Positions 43,041 to 52,887 are shown, numbered from the stretch's first letter. The stretch: DNA of 64,000 nt from Trinickia violacea (GCF_005280735.1 NZ_CP040079.1:1-64000), one strand, 5' to 3'. A program made the numbers and translations. Notes: a model not told the origin generated them from the letters alone.

Positions 43041-44536
43041 CTAAATGGTCGAGCCTGAACAATCCTTGAAGCCTTATGGGACAAGGCTTTGCGGGCTGAT
43101 CCGTATTGAGGGAATTGCAGGAAGCAGGCATATTAATGGGCAAATCCTGCATTTTTTGACGAGGTGCGGATGGGTCCGAAGACGCCTGTGGCGGAGGGAG
43201 ATTTCTTCCGGCAATCGTTGCGCGAACAGATCAACTTGAAGCATCCGTTGGTCAGTTTGGCCGATCTGATCAACTGGGATCGGTTGGACGCATCGATGAG
43301 CGAGAGCTTCGTCTCACGCAGGGGACGTCCGGCCACCTCACCTAGGCTGATCGCCGGGCTTCTGTATCTCCAGCATGCGTTCGACTTGTCCGATGAGGAG
43401 GTTGTCTGGCAAGGGGTGGAGAACCCGTATTGGCAGGTCTTCACAGGTGAAACGTACTTGCAGACCGAGCCGCCGATCGATCCGTCGAGCCTGACGCGTT
43501 CGAGAAAGCGCTTGGGCGAAGCCAGCGTTGAAGAATTGCTGGCTGAGACGATCGAGGCCGCCAAGCGCGCGGGTGTGATCAAAGCCTCAAGCGTGAAACG
43601 CGTGATTGTCGACACGACAGTCATGGAAAAGGCGATGGCCCATCCAATCGATTCGCGCTTGCTCGAGCGGTGCCGCGCACATCTGGTGAGGGCTGCTGCT
43701 CGCCACGGCCTGCAGTTGCGGCAGAACTACAACCGCGAGGCCCCGCGCCTGGCCAGCCAAATCGGCCGCTACGCGCACGCTAAGCAATACAAACGAATGA
43801 GGAAGGCGCTGCGCACGTTGCGCTCGCCTGTTGGCCGAGTCATGCGCGACGTCGAACGCCAGCTCGACTCGGTCAGCGATGGCAGTCGCACCGCCTTGCA
43901 GAACTTGATTGGTCGCACCAGGCGCATCCTGTCGCAAAAGCCGAAAGACAAGAACAAGCTTTACGCTCTGCACGCGCCGGAGGTCGAGTGCCTGGCCATG
44001 GGTAAGGCACGCAAGCCGTATGAGTTCGGCGTGAAAGTGTCGATCACGACGACCCACAAGAAGGGGCTTGTGGTCTGGGCTCGCTCGATGCCGGGTAATC
44101 CGTACGACGGCCATACGCTGGCCGAGGCGTTGGAGCAGGCGGCAATCTTGAGCGACGTGAAGCCGCAAATCGCTATCGTCGACCGCGGCTACAAAGGTAT
44201 CACCGTCGACGGCGTGAAGATCTACCACCCGGGATTGCGGCGCGGTATCACGCGTGGGCTGCGTGCGATGATCCGAAGACGAAGCGCGATCGAGCCCGCC
44301 ATCGGCCACATGAAGGCGGACGGCAAACTCGATCGGAACTGGCTCAAAGGCGCGCTCGGTGATGCGATTCACGCCGTGCTGTGCGGCGCGGGCCACAATC
44401 TGCGCATGATCCTTAGAAGGCTGCGGCTTTTCTATGCCCTGATTCTCGTCGCCTTGCTCAATTGCGGCATGACTGCGCTCTCGGCAGCATGACGCCGTCG
44501 GCGACGAAAACGAATTGTTCAGGACGGACTTCTTAG
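43041..44536 (+). mobile_element. IS5-family insertion sequence
   Basis: About 1.5 kb with one long transposase gene. Imperfect ends of 23 bp (43041-43063 and the reverse complement of 44514-44536) match at 17 positions, including CTAA at the tip, GTC, and the 10-mer CCTGAACAAT. No exact target duplication is visible. The element lies at the left edge of the biosynthetic cluster, and the duplicated upstream sequence of that cluster begins four bases after its right end. It may have truncated the original boundary. Confidence 0.75.
43170..44492 (+). CDS. IS5-family transposase
   Basis: A 440-residue transposase read from ATG 43170 (GAGG five bases upstream). The N-terminal DUF772-type region has NLKHPLVSLADLINWDRLDA and RRGRPATSPRLIAGLLYLQH. 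The DDE core follows with RVIVDTTVMEKA, IAIVDRGYKGITVDG and the terminal RRSAIEPAIGHMKADGKLDR box containing the catalytic Glu. The frame is intact and full length for this long IS5 subgroup. It should be able to mobilise its own element. Confidence 0.92.
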   Translation: MGPKTPVAEGDFFRQSLREQINLKHPLVSLADLINWDRLDASMSESFVSRRGRPATSPRLIAGLLYLQHAFDLSDEEVVWQGVENPYWQVFTGETYLQTEPPIDPSSLTRSRKRLGEASVEELLAETIEAAKRAGVIKASSVKRVIVDTTVMEKAMAHPIDSRLLERCRAHLVRAAARHGLQLRQNYNREAPRLASQIGRYAHAKQYKRMRKALRTLRSPVGRVMRDVERQLDSVSDGSRTALQNLIGRTRRILSQKPKDKNKLYALHAPEVECLAMGKARKPYEFGVKVSITTTHKKGLVVWARSMPGNPYDGHTLAEALEQAAILSDVKPQIAIVDRGYKGITVDGVKIYHPGLRRGITRGLRAMIRRRSAIEPAIGHMKADGKLDRNWLKGALGDAIHAVLCGAGHNLRMILRRLRLFYALILVALLNCGMTALSAA

Positions 44537-44540
44537 CGAA

Positions 44541-44745
44541 TACTGGTCGGTCGATTAATTAAATCAAACGCAAGAATCGACAGGCTAGGCAATTTTATCC
44601 TCGTCGCGGTGATCGACGCTGATTAGGATGCTCTCGATATCGCTGCCTCGAAGCCGGCGCTGTCCCAACGGACGCGCACCATGCAACGCGCTGGCCGAAC
44701 GTCCCTCCGATATTCGACTCGAGACTACGACAACACAAATGTAAT
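44541..44745 (+). repeat. Duplicated upstream sequence, copy 1
   Basis: About 205 bp that align with 61679-61885 at high identity, starting TACTGG(T/C)CGGTCGATTAATT. The first ~95 bp are best conserved. A TCGATT...AATCGA inverted repeat is kept, but the outer stem is degenerate here. The right end, TACGACAACACAAATGTAAT, corresponds to the start of the di-iron gene in copy 2, so this copy carries a decayed gene start. It lies immediately upstream of the EamA gene. Confidence 0.8.
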
Positions 44746-44813
44746 TAGTAAGAGAATTGCCCCGTTACGCGCGCAAATTTGATTTGCTTGAAGCTAAGAA
44801 TAGGAGCACATGC

Positions 44814-45713
44814 ATGGGCGCAGGAGATTTGTCATTGGCGGTGCTCGTTGCCGCTTTGTGGGGCATTAACTTCTCCATAATCAAGATCGGCCTCGGATCG
44901 TTCGATCCATTCTTGCTGTCGGCACTCCGTTTCATACTCTGCGCATTACCGTGGATATTCATCTTCAGGCGTCCACAGGTGCGATTCAAATACGTTCTCT
45001 CATACGGCCTCGTGCTCGGCGTACTGCAATTCGGTTTTTTGTTCGTGGGCATTCGAGAAGGTCTTTCAGCGGGGCTCGCGTCGGTGGTATTTCAGCTTCA
45101 AGCGTTCTTCACGATCTGCTTTGGCGCCATCTTCCTAAAGGATCAAGTCCAGTTCCGCCAACTGGCCGGTATGGTGCTCGCGTTTGCTGGCATTGTGACC
45201 ATCGCGAAGATAGATGGCTCAAGCAATTTCATTGCGGTACTGCTCGTGGTGGCCGCCGCGGCGTCGTGGGGCGTGGCGAACATCATCGTAAAAAAATCCG
45301 GTGCCACCGATATGCTCGGATTCACGGTCTGGTCCAGTCTGGTTCCACCGCTGCCGTTGCTTGCGATCGCGCTCGGGATAAACGGCCCATCGCATGTCAT
45401 GACGGACCTGCGACATATAGATTGGAGTGGCGCGGGCGCTGTGCTCTACCTCGTCTATCCGACAACTTTGTTCGGTTATTCGGTCTGGAATTACCTTTTG
45501 CGCAAGCACACGACTTCGCTTGTCGCGCCGCTGACACTGCTCGTCCCGATCTTCGGCATGTTGAGTTCGATGGTGATCTTCCATGAGGACTTGACTCTAC
45601 GAAAAATGATTGGTGTCGTGCTCGTAATTGTCGGGTTGCTGATCAACATGTTTGGCTTTCCGTTCCGCAAGCAAACCGCGGCATCCGTCAGCCCTCAAGC
45701 GACGCCGCGTTGA
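44814..45713 (+). CDS. EamA-family (DMT) exporter
   Basis: A 299-residue transporter read from ATG 44814 because AGGAG lies seven bases upstream; a TTG at 44757 would add an unlikely leader. Ten hydrophobic segments form two EamA repeats, the first starting LAVLVAALWGINFSIIKIGL and the second VVAAAASWGVANIIVKKSGA. EamA proteins commonly export amino acids and metabolites. Placed at the start of a cluster predicted to make an amino-acid-derived product, it may provide export or self-resistance. The duplicated regulatory sequence lies directly upstream. Confidence 0.85.
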   Translation: MGAGDLSLAVLVAALWGINFSIIKIGLGSFDPFLLSALRFILCALPWIFIFRRPQVRFKYVLSYGLVLGVLQFGFLFVGIREGLSAGLASVVFQLQAFFTICFGAIFLKDQVQFRQLAGMVLAFAGIVTIAKIDGSSNFIAVLLVVAAAASWGVANIIVKKSGATDMLGFTVWSSLVPPLPLLAIALGINGPSHVMTDLRHIDWSGAGAVLYLVYPTTLFGYSVWNYLLRKHTTSLVAPLTLLVPIFGMLSSMVIFHEDLTLRKMIGVVLVIVGLLINMFGFPFRKQTAASVSPQATPR

Positions 45714-45891
45714 GATTCGAGCGAAGATGACTTTGTTCGAAAGCTCCCTTCGGATCGTACTTGTCTGACGATGACGACGGCTGAACCGAGGTAATAAATC
45801 CCGAGAAGATCATCGACAGGAAGCACGATGCCGTATAGGCCAGACTGAACAGCGGCCTTTCAATATCTGAGAATAGATCTGGAAACATCAC

Positions 45892-46935
45892 ATGGCTTAC
45901 ATCAGAAGCGCGTGGTACGTGGCGTGTTGGAGCAGCGAGCTCCGCACAAATGAGATATTTCACCGCACACTGCTCGATGAGCAGATCGTCTTTTACCGCA
46001 AACAGGATGGGCAGGCCGTTGCGCTGCAGGATCGCTGTCCACACCGCTTCATTCCTCTGCACCTAGGAAGACTGAAAGGGGATGTCATCGAATGCTGTTA
46101 TCACGGATTGCAGTTCGATTGCACAGGTTCCTGTGTAAAGAATCCCCACGGCGATGGCAGAATTCCGACGGCCGCGAAGGTTCGCTCATATCCGGTGCAT
46201 GAACTATACGGCATGGTGTGGGTCTGGATGAGTGATGCCCGGGCTGACCCAGCGCTAATTCCCGACTACTCCATGCTCGATGCAGCCAGCGGCTATCAGC
46301 TGAGTACCGGAGGGTACCTACACATCGACGCGAACTACGTGCTGATGGGCGAAAACCTGCTTGACCTGAGTCATCTCACGCATCTGCATGATGGCTATCT
46401 TGGTAGCCCAAAGCAGGTTGGAGCCGATCTGGTTCTGAAGGAAGAAGGAAATCATGTCCTGTGCAACAGGTGGATGCCGAATATCTCACCGCCTGGAATC
46501 TTTGACATGTTGTACCGTCGCGATGGAAAGTCTGTCGACATGTGGACGAATGCGCGCTGGATCCCGCCCAGCTGTTTCCTGGTGGATGCGGGTGTGCATG
46601 TCGCTGGCGGTGAGCGAGAGGACCGCGGTTGGTATTACGCTATGCATATCGTGACGCCGGAAACCGAGCGCACTACGCACTACTTTTTTGCCGCAGCGAT
46701 GCCGGCCGGTACGAAGCTCAATGACGAGGATGCAAAGGTGTTTGCCAACCTCCGACGGTTTGTCTTCGAAGAACAGGACAAGCCGGTTCTCAACGCCCAG
46801 CAGATCTGCGTCGGAGACTCAGACTTCTGGTCATTGAAGCCCGTGCTTTTGAGCAGCGATGCCGGCCCCGTCCGCATTCGACGCTCCATCGAACGCATGC
46901 TTAAGGCAGAAATCGAACAACAAGCTCAAGGCTAG
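45892..46935 (+). CDS. Rieske non-haem iron oxygenase (VanA/PaO type)
   Basis: A 347-residue oxygenase. The [2Fe-2S] Rieske ligands are Cys49-x-His51 (DRCPHR) and Cys68-x2-His71 (CCYHGL). The mononuclear iron site is Asp158, His161 and His166 within NLLDLSHLTHLH. Such single-component oxygenases demethylate or hydroxylate substrates and need an external reductase; none is encoded in the window. It starts 178 bp after the EamA gene on the same strand. It could hydroxylate or dealkylate the cluster product. The order of catalytic motifs is complete. Confidence 0.88.
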   Translation: MAYIRSAWYVACWSSELRTNEIFHRTLLDEQIVFYRKQDGQAVALQDRCPHRFIPLHLGRLKGDVIECCYHGLQFDCTGSCVKNPHGDGRIPTAAKVRSYPVHELYGMVWVWMSDARADPALIPDYSMLDAASGYQLSTGGYLHIDANYVLMGENLLDLSHLTHLHDGYLGSPKQVGADLVLKEEGNHVLCNRWMPNISPPGIFDMLYRRDGKSVDMWTNARWIPPSCFLVDAGVHVAGGEREDRGWYYAMHIVTPETERTTHYFFAAAMPAGTKLNDEDAKVFANLRRFVFEEQDKPVLNAQQICVGDSDFWSLKPVLLSSDAGPVRIRRSIERMLKAEIEQQAQG

Positions 46936-47020
46936 AGAGCCTCAAGTAGCATGGCCAGTCGGTCGTGTTGCCTCAGGGGAAGCTAATACTCCTGCGTGTT
47001 CGTCACTCTTGGTTCGTATT

Positions 47021-47063
47021 GCGATGAAGGCTAGCACGGCATAGCAGCGCCAGCCTTCATCGC
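47021..47063 (+). terminator. Perfect 12-bp hairpin after the Rieske gene
   Basis: GCGATGAAGGCT (47021-47032) pairs exactly with AGCCTTCATCGC (47052-47063) around a 19-nt loop, 86 bp after the Rieske stop codon. There is no T-run, so it may act as a transcript-end stabiliser or a rho-assisted terminator. Confidence 0.5.
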
Positions 47064-47227
47064 GCTTCACTCGCCAAGGATCCGGGTCATCAGTTCCCTT
47101 GCGCGATTTGCCCACGATGCTTTCACGCGTCGCATAGGCTTACCCGTCAGCTATGGTTTCCGGACTGGTCACGGTCCGAAACGGCTGATCCCCCTCACCG
47201 ATATCTGTCAATGAGGTCAATCTGAAA

Positions 47228-47835
47228 ATGAAAACGGTTCTGGCTGCCTTGACATGTTCTCTCGCGATCGCGGCGGCCGCGCCCGCGTTCGCCAAAAAAC
47301 TACGATTACTGCCGAATCCCCGCCGGAAATCGTTGACGCGAACGGGAATGTCGTGGGTGTGATTGGTCTTTCTGGTTTTGATGCATATGGTCATGATATT
47401 AGCGAAGGCGCGGTGGTTCGAATCGGCAAGGTACCGGTTTATCTGGAGGTATCGCCGTATTCGGCCCCCGGAGCAACGCCATCACTGACGCAACAACTTT
47501 ATTGGCATAGTGAGAATACTTATTTTCCGAACACCGATTGCTCGGGGCCGCCTCTTATCGTCGACTATGGTTTGCTGATTGGCAATCCTATTCTGACTGG
47601 TCCGTACGGCTTTCGGCCCTCGGCACTGGTCACAACGGCCAATAGTGCAACGCTATATATCGCAACCACAGGAACCCCAACGCAACAGATCGCACAATCA
47701 GTCTTGAATACGTCCGCCGGGACCGCGTTGACTTCTCCAAGCTGTCGTACGTTAGGGATGACAGTCCAGGCATATCCGCTCGGCACTACGGTTGATCTTC
47801 AACAAATGTTTCCTGCTCCCTTGCACATTCAATAG
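47228..47835 (+). pseudogene. Secreted protein gene frameshifted at an A6 tract
   Basis: ATG 47228 opens a textbook signal peptide, MKTVLAALTCSLAIAAAAPA then FA-KK, which runs into a frame with no further similarity to a mature protein. The long frame that continues to 47835 (TTITAESPPEIVDANGNVVG... PAPLHIQ) lies one frame over. Adding one A to the A6 run at 47294-47299 would join them into a ~203-residue secreted protein. I do not recognise the mature domain. The break is either a real inactivation, a phase-variable tract, or a homopolymer sequencing error. Confidence 0.7.
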
Positions 47836-48183
47836 GGCTTGCTGGATCCAAATCCGCCGCTCGCCTGCGCCGAGGATTTCCTCACCGGCGCAGGCGTGAC
47901 GGCAGGGTGATATGTTGGTAGGTCGTCCGAGCCGCTTCATACCTAACTCCTGATCTGGCGAAATGTTTAAAGCCTTTTTACGTTTCGTGCAATACCCTTG
48001 CCTTTCCGATGAAATCGTCACAAAGATTCACAGTTCGCTATCCGGATATCCGGCACTCTGATGCCATCGTCTGAAGAGGGATGGGCGGAATCACTCGGGT
48101 ATGGGAACGTCCACGTCGGAGCTAGGGTCTGTTTACGTTTAAGAGAGCGTGTTTGCATCCTGTCTTTTGCACAGTGAGACAGG
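47836..48183. other. Intergenic region with a GC-rich hairpin
   Basis: About 350 bp without a gene. A perfect 9-bp inverted repeat, GCCTGCGCC (47863-47871) and GGCGCAGGC (47887-47895), lies 27 bp after the preceding stop and may end that transcript. The remainder shows no recognisable feature. Confidence 0.5.
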
Positions 48184-48482
48184 ATGGCACGAACGTTACT
48201 GAGCGATGAAGTTTGGAGCACTTATCAGGCAGCGAAGGCGGGTGTAGCCGAATGGCATCCAATAATCGCCGGTTTCTCGAAGCTGCGCGCGCGAAGCCGC
48301 GTTCGAATGACAAGACCAAGCGCCGCTACGACCGTGCGTTGTACCGTACGCGCAACCTGATCGAGTGCTTCGTCAATCCCATCGAGCGTTTCACCGCGTC
48401 TCTACTCGATACAAGGTCACCGACTGCTATCTCGTGTTTGCATCGCTTGCCTGTGCATTTAGGCCGGGCGCAAATGTGAACG
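48184..48482 (+). pseudogene. Internally deleted IS5-family transposase remnant
   Basis: The opening MARTLLSDEVWSTYQA is the normal start of an IS5/IS1031-type transposase. The remainder shows only pieces of the C-terminus in shifted frames: RRYDRALYRTRNLIECFVNP corresponds to the usual YKxRNxIER(C/F)F(N)xLK box, followed by STRYKVTDCYLVFASLACA. The whole catalytic middle is absent. It is inert. Confidence 0.65.
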
Positions 48483-48536
48483 TGACTTGCAGTTATCGGA
48501 CAGCTATTCGGCGGGGGGGTGCCCCTATGTGATTCG

Positions 48537-49739
48537 TCAAGCATTAGGGGCGGATTTCGGTTGATAGAAAGTGCCGTCGCGCAGCATGGCGAACAGGACG
48601 TCGCAGCGCCGTCTGGCAAGGGCGATGAGCGCCTGATTGTGGCGTTTTCCCTGCTGGACCTTGCGAGCGTAATAGTCCCGCGAGATCGGATCTCGCAGGG
48701 CGGCAAAGGCCGAGAGGAAGAGCGCTCTCTTGAGTACCTTGTTGCCCCGTCTGGACGGGTGTTCGCCCCGGATGGACGAGCCCGAGCGGCGGGTGACAGG
48801 GGCGAGGCCGGCGTAGGCGGCGAGATGCGCAGCCGATGCGAAGGCTTTGTGAGCGACTTCAGTGAGGAGTCTGGCGGTCCTGACGCCGACTCCCGGCATG
48901 CTGGTCAGGACCGGCCAAAGAGGGTGTGCGTGCGCCAGACGTTCAACTTCGCTGGCAACCTCCTCGCGTTGCTTGCGTAAGGATGCGAGTTGCTGGGCAA
49001 GACGCGGCATGACGATGGTTGCGGCCTGAGTACCGGGCACGATCACAGCCTGTTCGCTGAGCGCCTGGACGATGTCGGCTGCCAGGCTCTTGCCCATGCG
49101 AGGTGCGAGTTTGGTGAGGCGGTTAGCGAGTGTTTTCTCGCTGGCTGAGGCGAGCTCGGCGGGTGATGGGTATCGCTCAAGCAGATCGAGCACGGCCGGA
49201 TGGACGAGGCGCGGCCCCAGGACCCGTTCCAGCGCCGGATGGATCTGGGTGAGCAGACCTCGAATGCGGTTGCTGGTCTGCGTGATCTGGGCCGCCAGAT
49301 CGTCGTCGAAGCCGCACAGCATGGTGAGTTCGGCGAGTGGTTCGTCAGCCAGTCGAAGTGAGCGCAGCGTATGCGGCATTGAGCGCGCGGCTTCAGCAAT
49401 GATGGCGGCATCGCGGGCATCGGTCTTGGCTTCACCAGCGTGCAGGTCAGCGATGCGGCGCATAGCCAGGCCCGGTAGATATGCGACCAGAACACCTTCA
49501 TCACGGGCGACTGCCACGGGCAACGCGCCGATGGTGGCGGGCTGATCGACGACGAACAGGAGTTGGCCGTGCGTCTTGAGTTCGGTAATGAGGGCGCGCA
49601 GCTTGGCCTCATCGTTGGGCAGCGCCTTGTTGTAAAGGCGCTTTCCGCGCCGATCGAGGGCGACGGCGTGATGGTGGCCTTTGCCGACATCGACGCCGAC
49701 GAATACATCGACAGAGCTATGTTGTTGGTTTTCTTGCAT
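48537..49739 (-). CDS. IS110-family transposase
   Basis: A 400-residue transposase from ATG 49739; an upstream in-frame start at 49817 would add 26 unlikely residues. The N-terminal DEDD domain begins VDVFVGVDVGKGHHHAVALD with further acidic residues in KTDARDAAIIAE. The C-terminal transposase_20 domain contains MPGVGVRTARLLTE, HLAAYAGLAPVTRRSGSSIR and RRGNKVLKRALFLSAFAAL, which includes the conserved serine. IS110 enzymes use a bridge RNA made from a non-coding end. The frame is intact and the element is probably active. Confidence 0.92.
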   Translation of the reverse strand: MQENQQHSSVDVFVGVDVGKGHHHAVALDRRGKRLYNKALPNDEAKLRALITELKTHGQLLFVVDQPATIGALPVAVARDEGVLVAYLPGLAMRRIADLHAGEAKTDARDAAIIAEAARSMPHTLRSLRLADEPLAELTMLCGFDDDLAAQITQTSNRIRGLLTQIHPALERVLGPRLVHPAVLDLLERYPSPAELASASEKTLANRLTKLAPRMGKSLAADIVQALSEQAVIVPGTQAATIVMPRLAQQLASLRKQREEVASEVERLAHAHPLWPVLTSMPGVGVRTARLLTEVAHKAFASAAHLAAYAGLAPVTRRSGSSIRGEHPSRRGNKVLKRALFLSAFAALRDPISRDYYARKVQQGKRHNQALIALARRRCDVLFAMLRDGTFYQPKSAPNA

Positions 49740-49930
49740 CGAAGGCTTTGCAGGTTGAACGGTTTGGCCTGCAACATCGGTGGCAAGTCTCGGCATCCAC
49801 GTTACGGACGGCCTCAAGATATCCTGGCCGAGCCCCTATTAGCGATCACCAGCCACCCACCAGGCCCGGTGACAACACCCCCCGGATCATGACTGCGACT
49901 GGGGGCGAGAATCATGCCGGGCCTGGCTGG
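49740..49930 (-). other. IS110 non-coding end, candidate bridge-RNA region
   Basis: The ~190 bp upstream of the IS110 transposase start contain an inverted repeat, CCAGGCCCGG near 49860 and CCGGGCCTGG near 49917, and the near-repeat GATCATGACTGCGACTGGGG / GAATCATG between them. In IS110/IS621-type elements this upstream end encodes the structured bridge RNA that specifies donor and target. Exact ends of the element and the RNA cannot be set by eye. Confidence 0.35.
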
Positions 49931-50319
49931 CCAAATCCCCGATTATCGGGGCGTGATGATAGTAACGGGGGCATACAACGCTGCCGCCCGACCGGGGCAC
50001 GGCCAAGCTGACATCAAAGCGAGAGAGTTAGTTGAAGTGCATACCGCAGTGGATGCGGATGGCCAGGATTTTCTTTGGCGCTTCGGCGCCCTGTTCGATT
50101 AGCTTCTCCAAGACAGACAACACCAGCTGAGCGGGCTCCCAATTGATAGTCTCGTTATGTGAGAGAGTTTTCGGCGATTTTGTGTAAGTGGATATTTCGC
50201 GATGAAAGGGAGGCGCTTCAGCATTGCACAGATTATGGTGGTGGTGAAGCAGCCAACAGCCGATAGGAAGTTCTTGCGGCTATTTGTGAAGCGATTCTGC
50301 AAGATGAACTTCGAGGATC
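49931..50319. other. Intergenic region between IS110 and the AraC gene
   Basis: About 390 bp. A short frame ending VDADGQDFLWRFGALFD looks like a leftover of a longer protein but is too little to name. The last 150 bp probably contain the promoter of the AraC-type regulator. Confidence 0.45.
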
Positions 50320-51255
50320 ATGACTTCCATGAGCAAGCAATTCCTGCAACTCAATTTTCGCGATGACCGCAGCCGCCTGGCAGTACTGAGTGCCGAGGCA
50401 GTGCGAACGAGCTCCCGGTTCAGGTGGCAGTCTCTGCATTTCGAGACCCTGCAGGATCACATATTCGAGACAGTCGAGCATGTGATCCAGGAGCATTACC
50501 TTATGGTGAAGCTGAATCCGACTTCTAAGGCTGAACGGGTGCTGAATGGTGTACTGCGCCAAGAAATCCAGCGACGGGGCAGCACGGTGTATATTCCCAA
50601 CGGCTGTTCGCATCGCGTGCGCTACGCGAGCCCACTCGGGCGTTTGCACCTAATGACGTTGCAGCCATCAATCGTCGATTCAGTGGCCTCGGAGATGGGC
50701 ATCCATCATGTGGATATTCCGCCGCGCTTCGCGACTGAAGAAGATCGCTTCGTGCTCGAGGCGGCGGAATTGATTGATGCCGAACTGGCGTGCGGCAATC
50801 CACACGGTGCGTTGTTCGCGGAAACGTTCGCCCGGACACTGGCCGCCCACATCGTCACGCGCTACCGCGGTCCGTACAAGGTGAGCGGCAAACAACCGGC
50901 GCTCAACGCGACAAAGCTTAGTCGCCTGGATCAGTTCATCGAGGCGAATATCACCTTATCGATTAGCCTGTCCGATCTGGCCAGCCAAATGGGGCTCAGC
51001 GAGTACTATTTTTGCCGCTGCTTCAAGCAGGCAACGGGTATGTCGCCTTACCAGTATCTGCTGAAGAAGCGTATCGAACATGCGTGTTCCTGCCTGAGGC
51101 GCGAAGACATGTCGATTCAGGACGTGGCGTTCGCAAGTGGCTTCGGAGACCCTGTACAGTTTTCTAAGCAGTTCCGGCGCACTCACGGCCTTACACCATC
51201 CGCATTTCGCGCTCGCTATGTCACCAAGGGATCCGCGCTCGTTGCGGTTATCTGA
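50320..51255 (+). CDS. AraC-family transcriptional regulator
   Basis: A 311-residue regulator (start 50320 or 50329). The N-terminal ~170 residues form an AraC-binding-like beta-rich domain (IQRRGSTVYIPNGCSHRVRY). The C-terminal 100 residues contain the double helix-turn-helix: LSISLSDLASQMGLSEYYFC, FKQATGMSPYQYLLKKRIEH and MSIQDVAFASGFGDPVQFSK. It stands between the IS110 element and the biosynthetic genes on the same strand, so it may be the pathway-specific activator, responding to the product or a precursor. Target sites are unknown. Confidence 0.88.
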   Translation: MTSMSKQFLQLNFRDDRSRLAVLSAEAVRTSSRFRWQSLHFETLQDHIFETVEHVIQEHYLMVKLNPTSKAERVLNGVLRQEIQRRGSTVYIPNGCSHRVRYASPLGRLHLMTLQPSIVDSVASEMGIHHVDIPPRFATEEDRFVLEAAELIDAELACGNPHGALFAETFARTLAAHIVTRYRGPYKVSGKQPALNATKLSRLDQFIEANITLSISLSDLASQMGLSEYYFCRCFKQATGMSPYQYLLKKRIEHACSCLRREDMSIQDVAFASGFGDPVQFSKQFRRTHGLTPSAFRARYVTKGSALVAVI

Positions 51256-51499
51256 ATTCGGGCGGCAGAGCAGGTCCTATGCGTCGGAACTGCCCCTTCT
51301 GTCACCGCTGCCGCGCGTGATCCAAAGAACAAAGAGTGCAATAAATCACTGGCATCGCAATTTTTAGCTATGGCGCATCCCGACGGGGCATTTAGTCTTG
51401 GAAGACCAATGCGACAAGGCCCGCCAGGGTTCGATGCGCATCATCGTCGGGCTACGGCGTGGGCCTTTGCGACAGGCTGACCAACCAAGAAACGTGTGT

Positions 51500-52669
51500 A
51501 TGCAATTCGATATTTCGCAGCGGGCGCAGCGCCTGACCTCGTCGGCCATCCGGGAAATCCTGAAGGTCACCGAGGATCCGTCGGTCATTTCGTTTGCAGG
51601 CGGTATTCCTTCGCCGCAGACTTTCCCGGTCGGCCTAATGAAAGAGGCGTGTGCACGAATCCTCGACTTCGCGCCACATGCGGCGCTCCAATATGCTCCG
51701 ACTGAGGGCTATACACCGCTGCGCGAATGGATTGCCGAACGTCATGGTGTGACGGCGGACCGGGTGCTGATCACCACCGGCTCGCAACAGGCGCTCGACC
51801 TTCTTGCGAAAGTGCTAATTGACCCGGGTAGCCGGATCCTCGTCGAGAACCCCACTTATCTCGGCGCGCTGCAGGCATTCTCGCTTTTCGAGCCAATCTT
51901 GACGCCGATCGAGTGCGATGGCGAGGGCATCGTGCCTGGAGCATTGACCGAGGAAACGATCCTCGGCGCACGCTTCGTTTATACGATGCCGAATTTCCAG
52001 AATCCGACTGGCCGCCGCCTGCCCGTGTCGCGTCGCAGGCAGCTCGTCGCGGCCATGAAGGCGGCGAACATCGTGGTGATCGAGGACGATCCCTACGGCG
52101 AACTGGACTATTCGGGCGAGCCGTTGCCGACATTGTTGTCGATGAATCCGGACGGCGTAGTCTATCTCGGATCGTTTTCGAAGATCATCGCACCGGGACT
52201 ACGCGTCGGCTATGCGATCGCGCCGATGCCGCTGATCAAGAAGCTGGTGCAGACGAAGCAGGCGTCCGATCTGCACACATCTGGGTTCGCGCAGCGCATG
52301 GTCTATGAAGTACTCGACACGGGCTTTCTCGATGCGCACCTAAGCCAGATTCGAGCGCTCTACATGGCACAGCGCGGTGCGATGCTGGCGTCACTCGCGT
52401 CCCACTGCGCGCTCTCTATGAGCTGGAATGCGCCGGAGGGTGGCATGTTTCTATGGGCGCGCGTTCCCGACTCTGTCGATGCCGTGCGCTTACTCGAAAA
52501 GTCGCTTGCGCATGAGAACGGATCGCGCGTCGCATTTGTGCCCGGTGCGCCATTCTATGCAGGCAAAGTCGATGCACACACGCTGCGGTTGTCGTTCGTC
52601 ACCGTGCCGCCGGCTCGTATCGAGGAGGGCGTGGCACAGCTTGCATCGACGCTCGCCATGTTGCTTTGA
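51500..52669 (+). CDS. PLP-dependent aminotransferase (fold type I, LysN/MocR-like)
   Basis: A 389-residue enzyme read from ATG 51500; the frame extends upstream but the family normally starts just before SxRAxxLxxSAIREIL. It shows ISFAGGIPSPQTFP, TTGSQQALDL, MPNFQNPTGR and the PLP-lysine motif GSFSKIIAPGLRVGY. This profile matches 2-aminoadipate/aromatic aminotransferases. In the cluster it might convert the released amino acid to a keto acid, or supply an amino-acid precursor. It is separated by 218 bp from the downstream operon. Substrate is not predictable from sequence alone. Confidence 0.87.
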   Translation: MQFDISQRAQRLTSSAIREILKVTEDPSVISFAGGIPSPQTFPVGLMKEACARILDFAPHAALQYAPTEGYTPLREWIAERHGVTADRVLITTGSQQALDLLAKVLIDPGSRILVENPTYLGALQAFSLFEPILTPIECDGEGIVPGALTEETILGARFVYTMPNFQNPTGRRLPVSRRRQLVAAMKAANIVVIEDDPYGELDYSGEPLPTLLSMNPDGVVYLGSFSKIIAPGLRVGYAIAPMPLIKKLVQTKQASDLHTSGFAQRMVYEVLDTGFLDAHLSQIRALYMAQRGAMLASLASHCALSMSWNAPEGGMFLWARVPDSVDAVRLLEKSLAHENGSRVAFVPGAPFYAGKVDAHTLRLSFVTVPPARIEEGVAQLASTLAMLL

Positions 52670-52887
52670 GCATCAATCGCCACGGCCTGTCGCAGGTTCT
52701 TGCAATCGAAATCTACTTCAACAAACGCCTAGTGCGGCAAATTATGACTAGGTGGCGCCGCGAGTGACCAAATAATCTAGAACGCATTCGTTCTCGCCGA
52801 TAATTCGAGTTGTGGACCGCGGCGCGTATGCACGGTCAAGGCGGAACGTTACGGTGTGAATCGCGACGAACTTGGAACGAGCCCATC

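Noticed and set aside
49914..50102. 62-codon frame after IS110
   Set aside because: It overlaps the IS110 non-coding end, has no recognisable motif and probably joins unrelated sequence.
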